A DNA stretch of 64,000 bases from Bin87 sp965220095. GTDB taxonomy: Bacteria > Chloroflexota > Dehalococcoidia > Lucifugimonadales > UBA3495. The DNA is taken from NCBI GenBank assembly GCA_965220095.1, contig OZ244805.1:1550001-1614000 (forward strand). The letters are read 5' to 3'. Every line of letters starts with the position of its first letter. Position 1 is the first letter of the stretch. Both the position numbers and the translations under genes were made by a program. Of this stretch, positions 16,808-23,447 are shown piece by piece. A model generated the notes under the pieces. That model was not told where the DNA came from. It saw only the letters and a program-made list of their open reading frames with translations, and did not search any database.

Positions 16808-17974
16808 CTAATAGTGCTCGACCAGCGGAATCTCGTGCAACGCCGGGATAACTTCCTTGCCAATCAGCTCAATGGAGCGCATCACCTCCGCGTGGTCCAT
16901 CGCGCCTTCGTTGCCGTAGACGTGCAGGTAGCCCGGGTTCAGTCGGTCGATAATCATCGACAACTTCTCCCGCACGGTGTCGGGGCTGCCCACGATGATA
17001 TTGTTGGCTTCCTGAAGCTCTTCGTAGGTCATCGTCCGACCGAAGCCGCCGGCGCCCGGCAACGTCCGCTGGATGTCCACCGCCTCGCGGGACTGGTACC
17101 CGGGCGGGTCGTTGTGCTCGCGGGGGCCGCGGTTGCGATGTTCCTGAGTCCAGAGAAACTCGCGACCCAGCTCCTGCGCTTTCTCGTCGGTGTCGGCGCA
17201 GAACACCCGCAGCAGGTAGCCGAAATGCTCCGGCCCCGGCTGGAATCCGGTCTCCAGAGCCGTCTCGATGTACACGTCGCGCAAGCGGTGCGTGTGCTCC
17301 AGCAACGATCCCAGGTTCATATACGGGTGCTGATGCCGCGCCGCCCACATCACGCTTTCCGGACTGCTGAACCCAGGGAACCAAATGGGCGGATGGGGCT
17401 TCTGCATCGGCAGTACCCACGGGTTTACCACACGGTAGTGGTAATATTCCCCTTCGTAGCGGAAGGGCCCTGGTTCCGTCCAGCACTTTACGATGAGGTC
17501 GTGCGCCTCTTCGAAACGGTCCCGGTTCTGCGGCGGCGCAATCCCGCCCTGCAGCGTCTCCACCGCCGTCCCGCGCACGAACCCGGAGATGATACGGCCC
17601 CCGGAGATGCAGTCCAGCATCGCAATCTCTTCCGCCATGCGTATCGGGTCGTTGACGGCGATTACGTTGCCCAGAATGGCAATCTTGGCCCGGCGCGTAA
17701 CCTTGGCGATCACCGCCGCGTCGATGTTCACCGCCGGTTTCATGCACCAGTACGACGAGTGATGCTCGTTGGACATGATACCGTCGAAACCGTTCTCGTC
17801 GGCCCACGCATACTGCTCATGGTACTGGTTGTACAGCACATGGGCTTTTGCCGGGTCGAAGTGCGTATTGGGGAAGAGCAACCGCCCCGATTCGTACTGT
17901 GCAACGTCTTCATCGGATACGTGGGCGTATGGTTGCTCCGAGAACCAGAATATCTCCACCTTCTCTTTGGGCAT
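16808..17974 (-). CDS. LLM-class flavin-dependent oxidoreductase
   Basis: A 388-residue luciferase-like monooxygenase: 'FWFSEQPYAHV' start, 'GFDGIMSNEHHSSYWCM', 'ILGNVIAVNDPIRMAEEIAMLDCISGGR' (typical of bacterial luciferase alpha-like enzymes), and a C-terminal 'VGSPDTVREKLS'. It uses reduced FMN or F420. Start chosen at 17974, with AAGGAG upstream. It differs clearly from the LLM genes at 7.5 kb and 44.5 kb. Confidence 0.85.
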   Translation of the reverse strand: MPKEKVEIFWFSEQPYAHVSDEDVAQYESGRLLFPNTHFDPAKAHVLYNQYHEQYAWADENGFDGIMSNEHHSSYWCMKPAVNIDAAVIAKVTRRAKIAILGNVIAVNDPIRMAEEIAMLDCISGGRIISGFVRGTAVETLQGGIAPPQNRDRFEEAHDLIVKCWTEPGPFRYEGEYYHYRVVNPWVLPMQKPHPPIWFPGFSSPESVMWAARHQHPYMNLGSLLEHTHRLRDVYIETALETGFQPGPEHFGYLLRVFCADTDEKAQELGREFLWTQEHRNRGPREHNDPPGYQSREAVDIQRTLPGAGGFGRTMTYEELQEANNIIVGSPDTVREKLSMIIDRLNPGYLHVYGNEGAMDHAEVMRSIELIGKEVIPALHEIPLVEHY

Positions 17975-18082
17975 GGCGAGTCTCCTTGCTGTCTTCAGCC
18001 GGCATTGCCTCGGTTCATTCCTGAAATTCGATGACGCCAGTATAGAGACCGCCGAAAACCGCGGCAAGGGCAACCGCAATCG

Positions 18083-18258
18083 ATAGATAACCGACTTGCG
18101 CACCCACTTTGTCATTGCGAGCGTAGCGTGGCAATCTCGTCGCCTTAGCAACGGCGGTTCGCCAACGCGTGTTCAACCTCTTCGAGATTGCCACGTCGCA
18201 ATGCTCCTAGCAATGACAGATTAGTGTGGGTAGGCGTGACATAGATAACCGACTTGCG
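18083..18258. mobile_element. MITE-like palindromic element, copy 1, with flanking direct repeats
   Basis: A 140-bp non-coding element (18101-18240) whose ends are imperfect inverted repeats: the left arm begins at gtcattgcgagcgtagcg, the right arm is its near reverse complement. It is flanked by an 18-bp perfect direct repeat, atagataaccgacttgcg, at 18083-18100 and 18241-18258, as expected for a target duplication. The copy at 35.4 kb is nearly its reverse complement. There is no transposase, so movement would need one from elsewhere. Confidence 0.75.
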
Positions 18259-18267
18259 AATGCTGGG

Positions 18268-19077
18268 CTACGAACCCTGGAACCACGCCGGGCGCTTTTG
18301 CGTGAATGCGCGAATCCCTTCCTGGAAGTCTTTGGTGAGGCCGATGTCGGCGATGGCATCGGTTTCCGCATCCAGCTGCTCGGCCAATCCCAAATCCCAG
18401 CTGGAATCAAACAACGCTTTTACCCGACCATACGCCCGCGTTGGGCCCTGAGCCAGCCGATCCGCAGTTTCCATGGCGTGCCGGTCGAACTGGGCGGGCT
18501 CGAACACCTGGCTGACCAGACCCAGCTCCAGCGCGTATTGAGCGCCGATGGGTTGCCGAGCCATGTAGATCTCCATCGCTCGACCCTGCCCCACAATTCG
18601 CGGCAGCATATAGGTCGAACCGCCGTCGGCAGTGCAGCCGATGTTGGCGTAGGCCAGCAGGAAACGGGCGTCGGTCGATGCCACCCGTAGGTCGCAGGCC
18701 AGGGCCAGACTGAAGCCGGCGCCAGCCGCAACTCCGTTGATGGCCGCCACCACCGGCTTGTCCAGCTTCCGGATGGCCATCACCACCTCACGGTGCAAAT
18801 CATCGGCCAGCTGCCGCAGGTGATTCGCCAGGCCCTCCGGCCCCCCTTCGTCCAGCTGAGCGGCAAAGTCCCGCACATCGGCGCCGGCGCAAAACGCGCC
18901 GCCGGAACCGGTCAGCAGCACCGCCCTGATGTCCCCAGCGCGGCAGGAAGCCACCGCCTGCCCCAGTTCCGCCACCATCCCCGGTGACAGGGCATTGCGC
19001 GCCTCGGGGCGGTTCAATCTGATCACCGCCAGCGCACCCTTATGTTCAAGTTGCACCCACGTATCAGCGGTTGTCAT
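18268..19077 (-). CDS. Enoyl-CoA hydratase/isomerase family protein
   Basis: A crotonase-fold protein of 269 residues: 'LNRPEARNALSPGM', oxyanion-hole 'GSGGAFCAGADVRDF', 'KPVVAAINGVAAGAGFSLALACDLRVAS' and 'LPRIVGQGRAMEI'. It hydrates or isomerises an acyl-CoA. At the position of the second catalytic Glu the sequence reads 'IGCTADGGSTY', so Asp stands where hydratases carry Glu, and the exact reaction is uncertain. Start at 19077 with GGAGACC upstream, overlapping the previous gene by 14 nt. Confidence 0.85.
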   Translation of the reverse strand: MTTADTWVQLEHKGALAVIRLNRPEARNALSPGMVAELGQAVASCRAGDIRAVLLTGSGGAFCAGADVRDFAAQLDEGGPEGLANHLRQLADDLHREVVMAIRKLDKPVVAAINGVAAGAGFSLALACDLRVASTDARFLLAYANIGCTADGGSTYMLPRIVGQGRAMEIYMARQPIGAQYALELGLVSQVFEPAQFDRHAMETADRLAQGPTRAYGRVKALFDSSWDLGLAEQLDAETDAIADIGLTKDFQEGIRAFTQKRPAWFQGS

Positions 19078-19459
19078 TAGGGTCTCCGCGACGTGGGTTC
19101 TGCCCGTTCCCGTCGTTGCTTCCATTCTCCTCTGCCACCCGCGCATCATAGCCAAGCCGATAGCCTTCTTCACGGGCTTTGGCGATGTCTTCAAGGGCTT
19201 TGGCGAGCTCTTTTTGTCGCCGTCGCCAGATTGCCTGACGGGCATAGTCTATTCCAAAAAGCACGATGTAGCCTCCCGTTTCAAAGAATGGCCAGAACAA
19301 CGCTGATAAGGGTACTAGCATCGACGCCGTAATCAGTGTTTCCAGTCCTTTCCATTCCCTGCCTCCGAATACCACCATTATTCCGGCAGTTATCAGCAGG
19401 ATAACCGAGGCCGCTACCGCAATCTTGACTGGAATGCTGATGCGGCCCGGTTCTATCAT
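19064..19459 (-). CDS. Membrane protein with charged coiled-coil tail
   Basis: A 131-residue hypothetical protein: two to three hydrophobic helices (about 12-32, 41-60 and 62-72), then a charged helix 'RRRQKELAKALEDIAKAREEG' likely to form a coiled coil, and a polar Asn/Gly-rich tail. No family recognised. Coupled to the enoyl-CoA hydratase by overlap, and 9 nt after ilvD. Confidence 0.6.
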   Translation of the reverse strand: MIEPGRISIPVKIAVAASVILLITAGIMVVFGGREWKGLETLITASMLVPLSALFWPFFETGGYIVLFGIDYARQAIWRRRQKELAKALEDIAKAREEGYRLGYDARVAEENGSNDGNGQNPRRGDPNDNR

Positions 19460-19468
19460 TTTACACGG

Positions 19469-21163
19469 TCAACCCGTTACCGCACCTTCGGATGCCGAAG
19501 AGACCAGCTTGGCGTACTTGGCCAGCACACCGGTGGTGTATTTGGGTTCAATCGGTAGCCAGGCGGCGCGGCGGGCGGCAAACTCTGCTTCGCTAATCTG
19601 GGCATCAATCCGGCGACCCGGTATGTCCAGCTTGATGATGTCGCCCTCGTTCACCAGGCCGATGGGCCCGCCCACCATCGCCTCCGGCGCCACGTGGCCA
19701 ACCATCGGCCCGTGAGATGCGCCCGAGAACCTGCCGTCGGTGACCAGCGCCACGCTGTCGCCCAGGCCCTGCCCGATGAGCGCGCCGGTAACGGCCAGCA
19801 TTTCTCGCATCCCCGGCCCGCCTTTGGGACCCTCATAGCGAATCACCACGATGTCGCCGGGCTTGATTTCTCCGCGCTGGATGGCCTGGAACGCCGGCTC
19901 TTCCTGCTCGAACACCCGGGCCGGCCCTTCGTAAACCCGCTCCTGATGCCCCGCCACTTTGATTACCGCGCCGTCCGGAGCGAGGTTGCCCCGCAGGATG
20001 GCCAGGCCGCCCGTGGGACTGCGCGGATTATCGACATGGTAGATGACGGGCTGGTCTTCCGTGATCGCCGTTGCGTTGATATTCTCCGCCAGCGTCTTGC
20101 CGTTCACCGTCATAGCGTCGCCGTGCAGCAGGCCAGCATCCAGCAGGCGCTTGCCGATGAGAGCTACACCGCCGTAACGGCTCAGGTCGGCCATCACGTA
20201 GCGACCGCTCGGCTTCATGTCGGCAATGTAAGGAGTATTGCGGCTGATGCGGTCGAAATCCTCCAGCGTCAAATCGACCTGGGCCTCGCGGGCAATCGCC
20301 ATCAGGTGCAGCACCGAGTTGGTCGAGCCGCCCATTGAGACCACTACGGTGATTGCGTTTTCAAAGGCTTCCCTAGTCAGAATGTCGCGGGGGCGTATCC
20401 CCTCTTCCAGTAACCGCATCACGGTTTCGCCGGCCAGTTTCGCCTCGCCAACCTTACGCGGGTCCACCGCCGTCAGCGAAGCGTCGCCAGGCAGCGACAT
20501 CCCCATCACTTCGATGGCGGTGGACATCGTATTGGCGGTGAACAGCCCGGCGCAGGAACCTTCACCGGGACAGGCCTGGCATTCCAGCTCGGTCAACTCT
20601 TCGAGGGTCATGCGACCGGCGGCGTAGGCGCCCACCGCTTCAAACACATCCTGAATGTTCACATCCTGTCCGTTGTACTGGCCGGGCAGGATGCTGCCAC
20701 CGTAGACAAAAACCGCTGGAATGTTCAGGCGTGCGATGGCCATCATGCAGCCGGGCATATTCTTGTCGCAGCCGGCAACCGTCACCAGCCCGTCCATCCG
20801 CTCGCCAAACGCTACCGTCTCGATTGAATCGGCGATGACTTCCCGACTCACCAGCGACGCCTTCATCCCCTCGGTTCCCATGGAAATGCCATCGCTGACA
20901 GTGATAGTCCCAAACTGGAAAGGCGTGCCGTCGCCGGCACGAATACCATCCTTGACGGCAGTCGCAAAGCGATCCAGGTGCACGTTGCAGGGCGTAACAT
21001 CGCTGGCCAGATTAGCCACCGCGACGAAGGGTTTTTCCAGGTCGTCCGGAGTCAGGCCCATCGCCATCAGCATTGCGCGGGCCGGCGCCCGATCGGGGCC
21101 TTCGGTAATATCCCGACTGCGATGCTTCAGCAAGGCTCTGGGGCTGCGGGAAATAGTAGCCAA
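19469..21163 (-). CDS. ilvD: Dihydroxy-acid dehydratase
   Basis: IlvD removes water from dihydroxy acids in valine, leucine and isoleucine synthesis. At 564 residues it has normal length. Signatures: 'CDKNMPGCMMA' (cluster Cys), 'GSTNSVLHLMA', and 'DGRFSGASHGPMVGHVAPEA' near the end; a third cluster cysteine lies in 'CPGEGSCAGLFTANTM'. The start is a TTG at 21163 with AGGAGGT 5 nt upstream. A 95-nt leader separates it from a consensus promoter. No other ilv genes are in the window. Confidence 0.95.
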   Translation of the reverse strand: MATISRSPRALLKHRSRDITEGPDRAPARAMLMAMGLTPDDLEKPFVAVANLASDVTPCNVHLDRFATAVKDGIRAGDGTPFQFGTITVSDGISMGTEGMKASLVSREVIADSIETVAFGERMDGLVTVAGCDKNMPGCMMAIARLNIPAVFVYGGSILPGQYNGQDVNIQDVFEAVGAYAAGRMTLEELTELECQACPGEGSCAGLFTANTMSTAIEVMGMSLPGDASLTAVDPRKVGEAKLAGETVMRLLEEGIRPRDILTREAFENAITVVVSMGGSTNSVLHLMAIAREAQVDLTLEDFDRISRNTPYIADMKPSGRYVMADLSRYGGVALIGKRLLDAGLLHGDAMTVNGKTLAENINATAITEDQPVIYHVDNPRSPTGGLAILRGNLAPDGAVIKVAGHQERVYEGPARVFEQEEPAFQAIQRGEIKPGDIVVIRYEGPKGGPGMREMLAVTGALIGQGLGDSVALVTDGRFSGASHGPMVGHVAPEAMVGGPIGLVNEGDIIKLDIPGRRIDAQISEAEFAARRAAWLPIEPKYTTGVLAKYAKLVSSASEGAVTG

Positions 21164-21262
21164 AATGACCTCCTCGTCGGGTCAACCGACCTGGAACCGG
21201 TAATTTTACGTCGTAGTCATAACGCTGCCGGCAAAACCCGCCGGCCAGAACTGATGTCAATG

Positions 21263-21291
21263 ATTATAGATTGGGCGCCACCCGGCGGCAA
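21263..21291 (-). promoter_or_regulatory. Sigma-70-type promoter for ilvD
   Basis: Minus strand TTGCCG (21291-21286), 17-nt spacer, perfect TATAAT (21268-21263). The transcript would carry a leader of about 95 nt with a GCCGGC-type hairpin and a second small hairpin just before the ribosome site. Confidence 0.65.
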
Positions 21292-21334
21292 GCGAAGCCG
21301 GCGGGCCGCAGGGTCATTCGATTGTCCAAGAAAT

Positions 21335-21442
21335 CCCCTCTCCCTTGATGGGAGAGGGTTAGGGTGAAAATGTAAGGAAGGGAATTAACCCACGGCAGGC
21401 CATACCCCTCACCCCAGCCCTCTCCCACAAGGGGCGAGGGAG
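21335..21442. repeat. Two CCCTCTCCC palindromes between ilvD and the dehydrogenase
   Basis: Hairpins cccctctccc...gggagaggg (21335-21368) and ccctctccc...ggggcgaggg (21405-21442), in opposite arrangement. They belong to a short palindrome family found again at 41.1, 53.6 and 54.7 kb, always between genes. The rest of this 310-nt gap holds the ilvD promoter. Confidence 0.8.
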
Positions 21443-21473
21443 AATCGAAAGCACCTGGGCGGGCCGCCGGCTG

Positions 21474-22493
21474 CTACAGCGCCACCACCATCTGCAACTC
21501 TCTGGTGGGATGGCATAGCGCCTCGAATGCGCCCTGGATACCTTCCAGCGGGACGAAGTCGGTGGCCGATAGCATATGGTCGACCGACACCTGCCCGTTC
21601 CGCATCAACTCCAGCGCGATGCGCCAGTCCTCGGGAGCCGTGCCGAAAGATGACTGCACCCGCACCTCGCGCGCCATCCAGTTCGGCGGCATCACCGGCG
21701 TGGGTTCCCAGGCGATGGCGATCATCACCACCTGCCCGCCCCGGGCCGTTAAATCCAATGCCTGCTCCAGGGTGGACGGGGCGGCGGCGCACTCGAACAC
21801 GACCTGCGGCCCGATTCCTCCCGTCAGCTCCACCACACGGGCGTCGAGGTCATCGTCAATCGGACTGAAAACGGCGTCAGCGCCCAACAATCGGGCTGCC
21901 TCGGCCCGACCCGCCGCCGGCTCCGACACGATGACCGTGGTCGCGCCGCCCGCCCGCGCCGTCTGCATACACAGCAGACCGATGGGCCCGGCGCCCAGCA
22001 CCACCGCCGCGTCGCCCAGCTTGATGTCCGACAACCGCACCGCGTGGACGGTTACCGCGCAGGGTTCGCACAACGCCGCCTGCTCATCGGTAACATCGTC
22101 GGGCACCGGTGTCGGTTCCCACTCGTCCAGCAGCACATACTCGGCATAGCCACGGGGACGGTTATTGTGCTGGAACCCCATCGTCCGGTAGTTGAATCGC
22201 GGATTCGTGCGTGTCGCTGAGCCCACGCCCGGCGGGGGATGCCCCCCGCCGCCGACCGCACGGTCGCCGGTTTTCCAGCGGGTAACGTCCGCCCCCACAT
22301 CGACGATGGTTCCCGTGTACTCGTGCCCCATTACCGCGCCCGGTTGGGCCAGGTCGTACAGGAACGCATGGACATCGGTGCCACAAATCGCCGAATACTT
22401 CACCCGCATCACCACCTGATCGGGCCCAGGAGTCGGGTCGGGAAGCTCCTCAACCTGCAACACCTGTTCGCCTTTGTAGACCGCAGCTCGCAT
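21474..22493 (-). CDS. Zinc-dependent medium-chain dehydrogenase
   Basis: A 339-residue alcohol dehydrogenase of the threonine/butanediol dehydrogenase type: 'AICGTDVHAFLYD', 'GHEYTGTIVDVG', Rossmann 'VLGAGPIGLLCMQTARAGGA'. The structural-zinc loop is unusual: where four cysteines are expected the sequence reads 'GGGGHPPPGVGS', so only the catalytic zinc is likely. Some MDR enzymes lack the structural zinc; substrate unknown. Confidence 0.85.
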   Translation of the reverse strand: MRAAVYKGEQVLQVEELPDPTPGPDQVVMRVKYSAICGTDVHAFLYDLAQPGAVMGHEYTGTIVDVGADVTRWKTGDRAVGGGGHPPPGVGSATRTNPRFNYRTMGFQHNNRPRGYAEYVLLDEWEPTPVPDDVTDEQAALCEPCAVTVHAVRLSDIKLGDAAVVLGAGPIGLLCMQTARAGGATTVIVSEPAAGRAEAARLLGADAVFSPIDDDLDARVVELTGGIGPQVVFECAAAPSTLEQALDLTARGGQVVMIAIAWEPTPVMPPNWMAREVRVQSSFGTAPEDWRIALELMRNGQVSVDHMLSATDFVPLEGIQGAFEALCHPTRELQMVVAL

Positions 22494-22612
22494 GGCTTAC
22501 CCTCCAATTTGCATACACCGAATTGTGGGCCAGCATACCAAAAATTCCCGCCGACCACCCTCCCAAAAGGTTTGCGATCCAGACCGACATTATCCGGTGC
22601 AGACATCGCACA

Positions 22613-22803
22613 GACACCGCGCTCCTGCGTACCCACCCTGTCATTATTTGCGTACCCACCCAGTCATTGCGAGCGTAGCGTGGCAATCTCGTCGCCGTAG
22701 GAACGACGGTGCTCCGACGTGTGTTCAACCTCATCGAGGTTGCCACGTCGCTATGCTCCTCGCAATGACAGACTGAGTGGGCACGTGTGCGGACATCGCG
22801 CAC
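22613..22803. mobile_element. MITE-like palindromic element, copy 2
   Basis: Same family as the element at 18.1 kb: gtcattgcgagcgtagcgtg at 22663 and a near reverse complement ending at about 22770. The left end carries a second partial copy of the tip (gcgtacccaccc twice). The flanks gacaccgcgctc (22613-22624) and gacatcgcgcac (22792-22803) match at 10 of 12 positions, as a decayed target duplication would. It fills most of the 412-nt gap upstream of sodN. Confidence 0.7.
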
Positions 22804-22832
22804 TTGCGCCTGACGCCCAATTGCGCTAGCAT
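22804..22832 (+). promoter_or_regulatory. Possible promoter of sodN
   Basis: TTGCGC (22804-22809), 17-nt spacer, TAGCAT (22827-22832). Modest match. It begins right after the MITE flank, so the insertion may affect sodN expression. Confidence 0.4.
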
Positions 22833-22905
22833 TTTTCCCGCATACATCCTGCATATGATGGCAATTAGCCACCAACCCTCGCTCACCGAAAGGAGACTGC
22901 TAACG

Positions 22906-23376
22906 ATGTTCAATCCGATTGCCTTGCTGAAGCCTCGCGCGGCCTACGCCCACTGCGACATCCCCTGCGGCATCTACGATCCGCTCGTTGCCAAGATTGC
23001 GGCCCAGACCGTCCAGAAAATGGTGCTGCGGATGCAAGCCCTGGAAGCGCCTCAACCCGGCTCTCCGGCCAGCGAGCGGCAAACCTTCGCCAACACCTTC
23101 TCCCGCTACGTTACCGTCAAGGAAGAACACGCCGAGAAGTGCAAGGAAGAACTGCGCATCCTCTGGGCCGACTACGCCTGGCCCGGCGTCGACGCCGGCG
23201 AGATTGCCGCCAAGTTCAACTCCGCGCTAAAACTGGCCGGCCAGTGCAAGCAGACCGTCAGCATGGATCATGCCGAGTCGCTGGTCGCCGCCTGTGACGA
23301 CATCGCTACCGCTTTCTGGGGTACCAAGAACGTGGAATACAGCGACCCCAACGCCGCCGCCCGCTACGGCGCGTAA
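22906..23376 (+). CDS. sodN: Nickel superoxide dismutase precursor
   Basis: SodN destroys superoxide with a nickel centre held by the new N-terminus. The sequence has a 15-residue leader 'MFNPIALLKPRAAYA', then the nickel hook 'HCDIPCGIYDP' (His1, Cys2, Cys6 after cleavage) and a four-helix bundle. Length (156 with leader) is slightly above the usual 130. Start at 22906 with AAAGGAGA upstream. The leader must be cut for nickel to bind; the usual protease gene (sodX) is not beside it. A strong terminator follows. Confidence 0.93.
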   Translation: MFNPIALLKPRAAYAHCDIPCGIYDPLVAKIAAQTVQKMVLRMQALEAPQPGSPASERQTFANTFSRYVTVKEEHAEKCKEELRILWADYAWPGVDAGEIAAKFNSALKLAGQCKQTVSMDHAESLVAACDDIATAFWGTKNVEYSDPNAAARYGA

Positions 23377-23416
23377 ACCATCCCAAACCGTCATTCCGGC
23401 GCAAGCCGGAATCCAT

Positions 23417-23447
23417 AGGGGCGAATAATCATTCGCCCCTACTTTTT
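23417..23447 (+). terminator. Terminator of sodN
   Basis: A perfect 10-bp stem (23417-23426 with 23431-23440), 4-nt loop, then ttttt. The last codons of the convergent recQ gene lie inside the stem. Confidence 0.85.
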
